A stretch of 19,030 nt of DNA from positions 1-19,030 of the forward strand of contig CAKUYM010000046.1 of assembly GCA_934716785.1 (NCBI GenBank), given 5' to 3'. The notes under the pieces are model-generated. The model had not been told where the DNA came from and ran no database searches. It saw only the letters and a list, made by a program, of their open reading frames with translations. Numbering within the stretch: the stretch's first letter is position 1; each line of letters opens with the position of its first letter. Positions 1 through 8,525 of the stretch are shown here, in pieces. Made by a program: the position numbers and the translations under genes. This DNA is from an uncultured Bacteroides sp. GTDB taxonomy: Bacteria; Bacteroidota; Bacteroidia; Bacteroidales; Bacteroidaceae.

Positions 1-1667
1 ATGCCTCCTCCTTCAGTGCAGAACCATAGATTCTGTTTGTGGTCTATATATACACGGATTACCCAGTTGCTGCAAGGGGAAGCCGGATCTTCGGAATTGT
101 TGCGGTAATTGCGCAGTTTACCCGTACCGGGGGTATAGCGCCATATACCGTCTCTTTTACTGGCGAGCCATAAATCTCCGTTTCTGTCTTCAATGATATC
201 GTAAATGAAGATATGATTTAAAGCTTCCAATGCCTCGAATGAGTCGTCTTTAGGATTATATCGGCAGAATCCTGACAATGTACCCAAATAGATGCTACCG
301 TCTTTGGTCTTGTAGATGGAATAGATATGGTCATTCGGGATGGAATACGGGTTAGTACGGTTGTGGCGGTAGTTTCGGGTCTTTCCGGTACGGATATCAA
401 GGATATACAACCCTCTGGAGAAGCTGCCTATCCACAACTTTCCTTCATCATAAAGCAGTGCGTGGATATTGTGATAGCCCACTCCCGTGTTATTGTTTTC
501 CGACAGGTAGTTTTTAAACTTTTGGGTACGCGGGTTGAATACATTCAGTCCGCCGTCTTCCGTGGCAATCCATATGTTTCCGTCCGGATCTTCACAAAAC
601 TGGCTGATAACATTTCCTGAAAGCGAGTTCTTCGTTCCGTTGGGATAATACCATTCAATATCTTTATGTTTGGGAGACAGGTAGCTTACCCCACTGAAAT
701 AAGTCCCTATCCAGATTCCTCCTTCCCTGTCTTGATAGCAGGCATAGATACTTTCTTTCTTATGATTGTCATCGGCAGGCATACATTCTCCCGTGGTGGT
801 GTTGAATGTATAAAGTCCGTCGTCGGAACCGAGATAGAAAGAGTTGGCAGTGCGTTGAAACAGCGTACGGATACGCGGGATGGTAAGGGTATCTCCTTCA
901 CCGAAATAATAGCGGAATTGTCCTGTCTCTTTATTGAAACGGGCCAGTCCGCCGTACCATGTGCCTGCCCAAAGCACCCCTTGCGAACTTTCCATCAAGG
1001 AGATAATCTCATTGCAAGCAGGACGTCCGAAGGAATTTTCTTCGGATACGTATCCGGTGAAGTTATCCGTGCGCTGGTTATACTTTGCCAGTCCGTTGCG
1101 GGTTCCTATCCATATGGTGCCGAACGAATCATTGTAAACTACCCATATATGATTGTCCGGCAATGAATGCGGATCGGAGGAAGAGTGCAGATAATGTTTC
1201 AGTGTATCTTTCTTCTCATTGTAGACGAATAATCCGTTGGTTGTTCCGATCCATAGCTGTCCGTAGTCGTCGTAAGCTATGCCGAAGGCACTGTTGACGG
1301 TCGCTCCATCCTCCGTCTGCTTGTCGAATACGGTGAACTTCTCGTCAAATGAATCGAACAGATACAGCTTTTCCGTACTTGCTACCCAGATATGCCTGTT
1401 GTCCTGATGGCGGCAGATAGTTACTATATTCATATAACTGTTGCCGCCATTCTCCGAGGAATGTCCGTAGTTGGTAAATTCGATGCCGTTGAAACGATTC
1501 AGTCCGTCCTGTGTGGCGAACCACATATATCCGATACTGTCTTGCAGGATGCTGCGTACACAATTACCGGACAGTCCCGATCTTACATCATATTTTTTAT
1601 AAATATTGGCGGTGGCAAGAGCTACTGATACAAGCAGGATACTTATGGATAATATGAACCGTTTCAT
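1..1667 (-). CDS. Hybrid two-component (HTCS-type) sensor/regulator, N-terminal propeller part, cut by window edge
   Basis: An open frame starts at the ATG at 1667-1665 and has no stop down to position 3, giving 555 residues; the 3' part lies outside the window. It begins with a hydrophobic signal/anchor segment (about residues 4-20). After that come about 12 propeller blade motifs of the Reg_prop type, with cores such as LWIGTTNGLFVYN, IWIGTRNGLAKYN, IWIATEDGGLNVFNP and LWIGSFSRGLYILD. In Bacteroides this architecture usually belongs to HTCS regulators: a periplasmic 14-blade sensor, a Y_Y_Y domain, then histidine kinase, receiver and AraC-type DNA-binding domains. Only the sensor part is visible, so the kinase and DNA-binding domains are inferred. 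The gene follows the esterase by 21 nt and is likely co-transcribed with it. Its expected job is to bind an imported oligosaccharide in the periplasm and activate the divergent susC operon. A GGDEF or simple kinase C-terminus is possible but less likely here. Confidence 0.88.
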   Translation of the reverse strand, partial: MKRFILSISILLVSVALATANIYKKYDVRSGLSGNCVRSILQDSIGYMWFATQDGLNRFNGIEFTNYGHSSENGGNSYMNIVTICRHQDNRHIWVASTEKLYLFDSFDEKFTVFDKQTEDGATVNSAFGIAYDDYGQLWIGTTNGLFVYNEKKDTLKHYLHSSSDPHSLPDNHIWVVYNDSFGTIWIGTRNGLAKYNQRTDNFTGYVSEENSFGRPACNEIISLMESSQGVLWAGTWYGGLARFNKETGQFRYYFGEGDTLTIPRIRTLFQRTANSFYLGSDDGLYTFNTTTGECMPADDNHKKESIYACYQDREGGIWIGTYFSGVSYLSPKHKDIEWYYPNGTKNSLSGNVISQFCEDPDGNIWIATEDGGLNVFNPRTQKFKNYLSENNNTGVGYHNIHALLYDEGKLWIGSFSRGLYILDIRTGKTRNYRHNRTNPYSIPNDHIYSIYKTKDGSIYLGTLSGFCRYNPKDDSFEALEALNHIFIYDIIEDRNGDLWLASKRDGIWRYTPGTGKLRNYRNNSEDPASPCSNWVIRVYIDHKQNLWFCTEGGG

Positions 1668-1688
1668 CTCATATTTCTTATGGCAACA

Positions 1689-3122
1689 TTATTTTACATC
1701 ATCCCATGTATCGGTGCGGAACGGGAAAGCGCTCAGCCCGAAAGTGTTGCGCAAGGTGATATTTCCTACATAGTTGCGGAAGGAATAACGGACGGCTACC
1801 GGTTGGGCAACCTCCTCGCTCCATACTTCCACCGTGTTGGTGCGTCCTATGATTTTCGCTTTTGCCGGATAGAACTTCTTGTCGGCTCCGGCTATCTCGA
1901 ATCCTTCCAATTGGGAGAAAGTGGGGAACAGTCCGGCAGGAGCATTATCGAATGTCACAATTGCTTTGTTGTCGGAGTAGTCTACTTTTTTCATGACCGG
2001 TCCGTTGGACGGCACTCGGCGGATGCCGTATGTCTTAACCAGTGCGAGTGTGGCCAATCGTAACCCCACGATATCCTTCTGTGGCGGATGAATGCAGAAT
2101 TCGTCACCAATATCCGTCGTAGGTACCATACCGGAGTTGGGAATTGTTTCCAATGCTTTCATTTGCGCTTCACGCAGCAGGGCGGCATCTGTATCCCGAC
2201 TGTTTTTATATTCGTAAGGAGCAATCTGTACATAGTAGAAAGGCATATCGGGCGCTTCCCACACATTTCTCCATAGTTGCACCATGGCAGTCATCATTGG
2301 CGCATAGAATTGGTAATTGGATATATTCGATTCTCCCTGATACCAAAGAAAACCGCGTGCCGTGAAGTTCTTTACGGGATACAACATTGAGTTGTACAAA
2401 CATTCCAAGCGATGGTGCACATCTCGTTTTGTGCTTTTGGCAGCCTCTATATCCACACCTTCGATAGAGCTCAGTGTCTGTTCGTTCATCCATGCTTCGA
2501 TTCCCGAACCGCCCCAACTGTTGATGACCAGACCGACAGGAAGGTGAAGGGTTTCCGTCAGTTGCCGTGCAAAGAAATAAGCTGCGGCACTGCAATCAAT
2601 AGTCGTTTCGGGTGCGGACACTTCCCATTTATTGCCTTCGAAATCCGTGCGCCGTTCGGTATTCTTAGTCCTTGGGACGGTGATAAACCGGATTCGGTCA
2701 CGATAGTTGACCGAATTCAAGAGAGTTTCGAGTGAGTTGTTGACGGGTTGTGCCGCATTTCCCATTATACGCATTTCCATATTCGACTGACCGGAGCAGA
2801 TCCACACCTCTCCTATCAGGATATCCGAGAGAGTGACCGGCGTACCGTCACTGATTGTAATGGAGTAAGGTGTGTAACCACCGGCAGGTGTATCCACTTT
2901 CACCAACCACGTTCCATCTTTATCGACAGATGTCTGATAAGAACGGTTGTTCCATGAAGTGGTGACGGTCACTTTCTTGCCGTCTGCCCAGCCCCATAAT
3001 TTGACGGAACTGTTTTGTTGAAGTACCATATGGTTTCCCATCATAGCGGGGAGTTTTATTTTGCCTTGTATGGGCGAAAGGAGTAAAAGCAATAAAATAG
3101 GAATCAGAAAATGTCTTTTCAT
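1689..3122 (-). CDS. Sialate O-acetylesterase-like carbohydrate esterase (SASA/SGNH-type), secreted
   Basis: This 477-residue protein has a cleavable signal peptide (hydrophobic residues about 6-16, probable cut after SPIQG near residue 20). The core matches the sialate-O-acetylesterase (SASA) family. It has the nucleophile block GQSNMEM (111-117, Ser113), the block NSWGGSGIEAW (201-211), WYQGES (260-265), and a late Asp/His block DIGDEFCIHPP (337-347), with His345 the probable catalytic His. The family removes O-acetyl groups from sialic acids or from other acetylated sugars such as xylan and pectin. With no sialidase or NanS partners here, and lyases plus GH88 next door, I infer that it de-acetylates the PUL substrate in the periplasm or at the cell surface. 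It is the first gene of a minus-strand unit with the sensor gene and is divergent from susC. The length and N-terminal beta-domain are normal for the family. The exact substrate is unknown. Confidence 0.87.
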   Translation of the reverse strand: MKRHFLIPILLLLLLSPIQGKIKLPAMMGNHMVLQQNSSVKLWGWADGKKVTVTTSWNNRSYQTSVDKDGTWLVKVDTPAGGYTPYSITISDGTPVTLSDILIGEVWICSGQSNMEMRIMGNAAQPVNNSLETLLNSVNYRDRIRFITVPRTKNTERRTDFEGNKWEVSAPETTIDCSAAAYFFARQLTETLHLPVGLVINSWGGSGIEAWMNEQTLSSIEGVDIEAAKSTKRDVHHRLECLYNSMLYPVKNFTARGFLWYQGESNISNYQFYAPMMTAMVQLWRNVWEAPDMPFYYVQIAPYEYKNSRDTDAALLREAQMKALETIPNSGMVPTTDIGDEFCIHPPQKDIVGLRLATLALVKTYGIRRVPSNGPVMKKVDYSDNKAIVTFDNAPAGLFPTFSQLEGFEIAGADKKFYPAKAKIIGRTNTVEVWSEEVAQPVAVRYSFRNYVGNITLRNTFGLSAFPFRTDTWDDVK

Positions 3123-3171
3123 ACTATTATGGTTTTAATATATTAGATGCATTCGCATATCATATGTCAGG

Positions 3172-3179
3172 CAAAAATA
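3172..3179 (-). promoter_or_regulatory. Candidate promoter -7 element of the esterase/sensor unit
   Basis: Read on the minus strand this is TATTTTTG, an exact match to the Bacteroides primary sigma -7 consensus TAnnTTTG. It lies 49 nt upstream of the esterase ATG (3122), leaving a leader of about 40 nt. No clear TTG/TTTG -33 element sits at the usual spacing; the area is only T-rich. The leader contains a short odd-length palindrome, CATATCATATG (3156-3166), of unknown meaning. Confidence 0.45.
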
Positions 3180-3326
3180 CAACGTATTTTTTAATATAGG
3201 ATAAAAATCTTTAGTCATTTTCTGATAATAGCTGGTCGAAATATTAAAACATTATTTTTTCTTTTTATTCTCCGGTGAATTTTCTTAATTCGTGGCATCA
3301 ATCGCCTAAACAGTATTATTAGATTG

Positions 3327-3364
3327 GTTAAATATACTATTTCTTTGCACTGTGAATATTTAAC
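3327..3364 (+). promoter_or_regulatory. Inverted repeat and possible promoter upstream of susC-like gene
   Basis: A perfect 9-bp inverted repeat, GTTAAATAT (3327-3335) and ATATTTAAC (3356-3364), is separated by 20 bp. Its centre-to-centre spacing is 29 bp, close to three helical turns. The spacer holds TATTTCTTTG (3338-3347), a loose version of the Bacteroides -7 element (TAnnTTTG with two extra bases). No convincing -33 element was found. It could be the promoter/operator of the lyase operon or a leader hairpin. The 270-nt gap 3123-3392 contains no other gene. Confidence 0.35.
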
Positions 3365-3392
3365 ATCTAATTATTTTATTAAATCTGATAAA

Positions 3393-6300
3393 ATGAAAAA
3401 GAAGCATTATCTATTATTATTAGTAGCTTCGCTCTTTTTACTGGTAGATGTCGCATGGGCACAGACATCCGTGACGGTAAGTGGAGTAGTGACTGATGAG
3501 AACGGGGAAACCCTGCCCGGTGTTTCAGTCCTCGAAGCAGGTACGACTAATGGTGTGCTGACCGACCTGAACGGGCATTACACCTTGAAAACAACTTCTG
3601 CAAAACCATCCATTTCTTTTAGCTACATTGGCTATGAAACGGCTACCATTCTGCTGAACGGACGTACCAAACTTGATGTACAGATGAAAGTGGAAACGAA
3701 AGTACTGGATGAGGTAGTAGTGGTTGGTTACGGTACACAGAAAAAGGTGAATCTGACCGGTTCCGTGACATCCATCAACTTCGCCGACCAGACGGAAGGT
3801 CGTCCTATCATGAGTGTCTCTTCCGCCCTTTCGGGATTGGCTGCCGGTATGAATGTTACACAAAGTTCGGGGCAGCCCGGTTCGGATGGAGCCACTATCC
3901 GGGTGCGTGGTAACGGTACTTTTAATACCAACTCCCCACTCGTGCTGGTAGACGGTATCGAATGGAGCATGGATAACGTGAACCCTAACGATATCGAAAG
4001 TATCTCCGTACTGAAAGACGCCGCTTCGACCGCCATTTACGGTACGCGTGCCGCCAACGGAGTAATCCTTATCACTACCAAGAACGGAAAGGGCAAGCCG
4101 CAAATCTCCTATTCTTATTCGGGAGTAGTGCAGATGCCTTACAACAAACTCTCTTTTGTCAGCGACTATGCCCGCTATATGGATTTGGTCAACGAGGCTT
4201 GCGACAATGTGGGTACTAAAAATATCTTCTCACAGGAAAGTATCGACCGTTGGCGCGCTGCTTCTGCCGACCCCAACGGGCTGAACGAATATGGAGTGCC
4301 CAACTATGTGGCTTATCCGAACACAGATTGGTTTGACGAAGTATTCGATACCGGTTTCTCACAGGAACACAACCTGTCCGTATCCGGCAGTTCGGATAAG
4401 GTGAAGTATATGCTTTCCTTAGGCTATCTTGACAATCAGGGAGTGATGAACCGCTGGAACCTTGACTCAAGTACACAGAAAGTGAACTTCCGCACCAACT
4501 TGGAGGCCAAGATTGTGGATTGGCTCACCGTCGGCACACGTCTTTACGGGCAAAAGCAGGATTATGGCATGGCTAATATCAGCAACGGCTTCAAATATCT
4601 GTATCAGACCACTCCGGGTGTATATCCGGGCGAACCTAACTATTGGGGACGTGCGGCACTGGCCAGTGAAGAATCTTCCAATGCCAATAATATCTTCGGT
4701 CAGATGGCGGGAGCTACCGGTTTTAATACCGCATGGCGTCTCAATGCTTCAATTTACGGAATCATCTCTCCCTACAAAGGACTTGAAATCGAAGGAACTT
4801 TCAACTATTCGCCCACTTTCACCGACAGATCCTCTTATAGCCGTCAAAATGGTTATTGGGACTATGTAACCGACCAGCGTGTCAGCGAGAGTGCTTTGGA
4901 GAACGCTTCCATTACCAATACAAGTGCACGGACTTGGCGGAAGAGCGCTGAAATACTGGTACGTTATAATACGACCATAAAGAAAGACCACGATTTGGGC
5001 GCATTGCTCGGATATTCTGCACAGGAGTATTACAGCAAGAGCTTCGCCGTGTCTCGTAAAGGAGCAACAGACTGGACACTGCACGAGTTGAGTACATACG
5101 AAACGTTGGTCAGCTCCTCCAGTGCGTCACCTGCCAAGTGGGGGCTTATCTCCTACTTCGGACGTGTCAATTACGGCTATAAGGGACGCTATCTGTTCGA
5201 GGCCAATCTTCGTGCCGATGCTTCCTCTCGTTTCGGCGTGAACCAGCGCTGGGGGTATTTCCCTTCCTTCTCCGGTGGATGGCGTATTTCGGAAGAGTCT
5301 TTCATGCAGTCTGCCAAAGACTATCTGTCTAACCTGAAGCTGCGTGCCTCTTGGGGAAAGACCGGTAATAACTCCACCGGTAACTACGATTGGCAGGCAA
5401 ACTACTCCATCGGTAATGTGGTAGTCGACGGTGAAGGAACAAAGGGACTTATACGTAAGAAGTTGAGCAATGACAAGTTGCATTGGGAAAGCACTACCAC
5501 TACTGACATCGGGCTTGACTTCGGTTTCTTCAACAGTCGCCTGACAGGTGAGATTGACTATTATAACAAATATACTTCAGACATTCTTTATCATCCCGAA
5601 CTTTATCTGTCAATGGGTGTCGTTGAGTCTGCTCCCGCCAATTTGGGTGAAGTACGCAACCGTGGTATGGAATTCACTCTGAACTGGAACGACCGTATTG
5701 GAAAGGACTTTGAATATCGAGTAGGCATGAACTTCTCTTTCAATGCCAACAAGGTTATGAAGTTCAAAGGCAAGCTCCAGAAATACTGGACGTATGACGC
5801 CCAAGGTAACAAAGTGAGCTATGTCAACAACTTCAGCGATGTGGCCGAATCCGGTTTCAACGGATATATCTCCGAAGGTCGCCAACTGGGTGAAACGTAT
5901 ATGTATAAGGTATACAGAGGTTCCGGTGAAGGATATACCGGCGGTGCGGTTGATATCTATGCAGGTCCGAAAGACGGAATGATACGTACCAAAGAGGATA
6001 TGGTATGGGTACAGGCAATGATTGATTCCGGCTATTCATTCGGTGGGATGAAAACGATAGCCAAAGACCAGCTTTGGTATGGTGATATTCTGTATGCTGA
6101 TAGCAATGGTGATATGAATTACGGTGACACGAACGACCGTGATTTCTCCGGCCATACCAGTGTGCCTAAATTCAATTTAGGTCTCAACTGTGCGTTTTCT
6201 TACAAGAATATCGACTTCTCCATGTTGTGGTCAGGTGCTTTCGGCCATTACCTCAACTGGAATACGGATTATTATAACTCGACGCTCGTCAGCCATGGAT

Positions 6301-6665
6301 ATGGCATTATCGAGCACATTGCCGACGACCATTATTTCTTTGACCCTTCCAATCCGGAAGATTCGCGTACCAACCAGACCGGTAAATATCCCCGTCTGAC
6401 ATACGGAACGACCTATAACAACAGACTTCAAAGTGACTGGAACGAATACCGCGGTGATTATTTTAAATTGAAGAATATCCAAATCGGGTATACATTGCCG
6501 CAGCGCATCTCCACCAAGTTCTTTGTAAGCAAGCTCCGTGCTTTCGTGTCAATGGACAACATACTGACGATAACAAGCTATCCGGGACTTGATCCGGAAA
6601 TAGGAACGGCAATCGGTTATCCGTTGATGCGTCAGGTCTCTTTTGGCGGACAGATTACCTTTTAA
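3393..6665 (+). CDS. SusC-like TonB-dependent outer-membrane glycan transporter
   Basis: This 1090-residue protein is the outer-membrane barrel that imports oligosaccharides with its SusD partner, powered by TonB. I chose the ATG at 3393 because it is directly followed by a classic signal peptide (MKKKHYLLLL start, cut near AWA/QT at residue 23). An in-frame ATG at 3324 would add 23 residues ahead of the signal. Visible domains are a carboxypeptidase-D-regulatory-like beta-sandwich (about 25-100), the TonB box DEVVVVGYG (106-114), and a plug with the family signatures LVDGIEW and SVLKDAASTAIYGTRAANG. A long barrel follows and ends in an aromatic C-terminus (GGQITF). Length is typical of the SusC/RagA family. 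It is the first gene of the seven-gene operon, with susD 27 nt downstream. Transport specificity cannot be read from the sequence. Confidence 0.97.
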   Translation: MKKKHYLLLLVASLFLLVDVAWAQTSVTVSGVVTDENGETLPGVSVLEAGTTNGVLTDLNGHYTLKTTSAKPSISFSYIGYETATILLNGRTKLDVQMKVETKVLDEVVVVGYGTQKKVNLTGSVTSINFADQTEGRPIMSVSSALSGLAAGMNVTQSSGQPGSDGATIRVRGNGTFNTNSPLVLVDGIEWSMDNVNPNDIESISVLKDAASTAIYGTRAANGVILITTKNGKGKPQISYSYSGVVQMPYNKLSFVSDYARYMDLVNEACDNVGTKNIFSQESIDRWRAASADPNGLNEYGVPNYVAYPNTDWFDEVFDTGFSQEHNLSVSGSSDKVKYMLSLGYLDNQGVMNRWNLDSSTQKVNFRTNLEAKIVDWLTVGTRLYGQKQDYGMANISNGFKYLYQTTPGVYPGEPNYWGRAALASEESSNANNIFGQMAGATGFNTAWRLNASIYGIISPYKGLEIEGTFNYSPTFTDRSSYSRQNGYWDYVTDQRVSESALENASITNTSARTWRKSAEILVRYNTTIKKDHDLGALLGYSAQEYYSKSFAVSRKGATDWTLHELSTYETLVSSSSASPAKWGLISYFGRVNYGYKGRYLFEANLRADASSRFGVNQRWGYFPSFSGGWRISEESFMQSAKDYLSNLKLRASWGKTGNNSTGNYDWQANYSIGNVVVDGEGTKGLIRKKLSNDKLHWESTTTTDIGLDFGFFNSRLTGEIDYYNKYTSDILYHPELYLSMGVVESAPANLGEVRNRGMEFTLNWNDRIGKDFEYRVGMNFSFNANKVMKFKGKLQKYWTYDAQGNKVSYVNNFSDVAESGFNGYISEGRQLGETYMYKVYRGSGEGYTGGAVDIYAGPKDGMIRTKEDMVWVQAMIDSGYSFGGMKTIAKDQLWYGDILYADSNGDMNYGDTNDRDFSGHTSVPKFNLGLNCAFSYKNIDFSMLWSGAFGHYLNWNTDYYNSTLVSHGYGIIEHIADDHYFFDPSNPEDSRTNQTGKYPRLTYGTTYNNRLQSDWNEYRGDYFKLKNIQIGYTLPQRISTKFFVSKLRAFVSMDNILTITSYPGLDPEIGTAIGYPLMRQVSFGGQITF

Positions 6666-6692
6666 CAACGTAGAATAAAAACAGAATCTGAT

Positions 6693-8504
6693 ATGAAAAA
6701 GATATTAATGATTTTAACAGTGGCTTTGGCCACCACTTCCTGCATGGATATTCTCGATGTGACTCCCGAGGACCAGACAGCGAGTGAGAATATGTGGACG
6801 ACGGAAGAACTTGCCGACAAAGGGATGGCGGGTCTTTATTATCCGTTCTATGCCACACAGCTTTCCTCTACCCAGCTTCGCCGTGCCGACGGACTGAACC
6901 GGCAGGGTATCGAAGCATTGGGATTCGCTACCGATTATTATTCCAACAACTATCCGGTGGAATTGCTTTCGTTGGCCACTAAGCCTGCCAATGACTTTCA
7001 GGTGTGGTATGAGTGGAAATTCTGCTATACCATTATCCATGCCTGCAATGATGCGATTGCCAATCTCCATAAAGCAGGTATGTCAGCAAGCAAACTGGCG
7101 CGCTATCAGTGCGAAGCCCGCTTCCTTCGCGCTTGGGCCTACAGACGTTTGAACATGCTTTATCAGGGTGTGCCTGTTTATCTGGAACCTATCAACAATG
7201 AAGATTGTACCTTGGCACAGTCATCGGCAGATGAGGTATGGCAAGTGGTTTTGGATGACCTGACGTATTGTATAGATAACCCTGATTTCCCGGACAATAC
7301 ACTGAGTGAGAACTACGGCCGTCCTTCCAAAGGGGCTGCTTATGCATTGCGCGGCATGGTGTATATGTGGAAGAAGCAATATAAGGAAGCATGCAGTGAC
7401 TTCAAGGCTGTTGAATCCTGTGGCTATGGTCTGTGGACAGGCGAGTATGCCGACTTCTTTAAATATGAGAACGAGAAGGACAAGGAAATGATTTTCCCGC
7501 TTCAATTCAGTGAGGAGACGGGCTACTGTGATAACATTCAGCAAATGACCGGCGCACGTGACACGTACGACGGATGGACGGAGATGAAGCCTTCCGCAGA
7601 TTTTGTGGACTATTACAAGAATGCCGACGGATCGGACTTCAAATGGTCGGAAGTGCCCGGACTGGAAGACTGGGATTTGCTGACTCCGCAGCAGCGTGAA
7701 ATCTTTTTCTGTCGCGACGGATTGGAGTCCATGTCTTCTCAAAAGACAGCGCTTATCAAGCGGGTGGGTGAAGACATCTATACGAAATATTATCTGAACA
7801 GCGGCAATGAGGCACGTATCAAAAAGGCGTATGACAACCGCGACCCGCGTTTGCAGCAGACGGTGGTCACTCCATATGTTCCGGTGGACTGCTACAAACC
7901 GAATTATGCCGGAGACGCCAATCAGATAGGCAAGCAGGCCCGCTGGCCGCTGAAAGCGCAAGGAACGAATGGCGGAGACTTCTGGTTGGATAAGCGTACT
8001 TCGGCCTTCTATTGCTATCGTAAGTACAACGAGTTCGAGAAAGGACGTCTTATCAGCCGTAGCCGTTGTCATACGGACTGGCCGTTGATCCGCTACACGG
8101 ACGTGTTGTTGCAGTATGCGGAAGCATTGACGGAGACCGATGAGATTGGAGAAGCCATCCGTCTGGTAAACAAAGTGCGTGTCCGTGCCCACATGCCTGT
8201 GCTGACAGAGGGCGGAAGCGGCCCGTGTGCAGTGAGCGGAAAGGAAGACATGCTCGAAAGAGTGCGCTATGAACGCCGTGTGGAACTTTGCCTGGAGGGC
8301 ATCGACTTCTTCGACGAGGTGCGTTGGGGAACCTATAAGGCAACCAAGTTCCAAGGAAAAGACGTGAACGGTGGCAAGTCATGGTGGGGTGATATGGTAG
8401 AATACAACTGGTATTATACCGATTATATGTGGCCGTGGACAGCTCCTATTTCTGAAACACAGAAGAATCCGAACTTGACAAAGCGTTCCGGCTGGGCTTA
8501 TTAA
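6693..8504 (+). CDS. SusD/RagB-like surface glycan-binding lipoprotein
   Basis: This 603-residue lipoprotein forms the lid on the SusC barrel and captures oligosaccharides at the cell surface. The N-terminus has a short hydrophobic stretch ending in the lipobox TTSC, with Cys17 lipidated. The helical SusD core includes the family motif region FLRAWAYRRLNMLYQGVPV (about residues 140-165), typical of the TPR-like fold. The C-terminus has the usual SusD pattern RVRYERRVELCLEGIDFFD followed by a short NPNLTKRSGW tail. It begins 27 nt after the susC stop and ends 21 nt before the first lyase, so all are in one transcription unit. No anomalies were seen. Ligand specificity is not predictable from sequence. 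Confidence 0.97.
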   Translation: MKKILMILTVALATTSCMDILDVTPEDQTASENMWTTEELADKGMAGLYYPFYATQLSSTQLRRADGLNRQGIEALGFATDYYSNNYPVELLSLATKPANDFQVWYEWKFCYTIIHACNDAIANLHKAGMSASKLARYQCEARFLRAWAYRRLNMLYQGVPVYLEPINNEDCTLAQSSADEVWQVVLDDLTYCIDNPDFPDNTLSENYGRPSKGAAYALRGMVYMWKKQYKEACSDFKAVESCGYGLWTGEYADFFKYENEKDKEMIFPLQFSEETGYCDNIQQMTGARDTYDGWTEMKPSADFVDYYKNADGSDFKWSEVPGLEDWDLLTPQQREIFFCRDGLESMSSQKTALIKRVGEDIYTKYYLNSGNEARIKKAYDNRDPRLQQTVVTPYVPVDCYKPNYAGDANQIGKQARWPLKAQGTNGGDFWLDKRTSAFYCYRKYNEFEKGRLISRSRCHTDWPLIRYTDVLLQYAEALTETDEIGEAIRLVNKVRVRAHMPVLTEGGSGPCAVSGKEDMLERVRYERRVELCLEGIDFFDEVRWGTYKATKFQGKDVNGGKSWWGDMVEYNWYYTDYMWPWTAPISETQKNPNLTKRSGWAY

Positions 8505-8525
8505 TCATAAAGAACTGAATTAAGG

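Noticed and set aside
3324..3392. An upstream in-frame ATG that would extend the SusC-like protein by 23 residues
   Set aside because: The signal peptide begins at the ATG at 3393; the extension would bury it and overlaps the candidate promoter.
7221..8354. A 377-codon minus-strand open frame
   Set aside because: It lies wholly inside the well-supported SusD gene on the other strand and its translation shows no domain or signal; it is a shadow frame.
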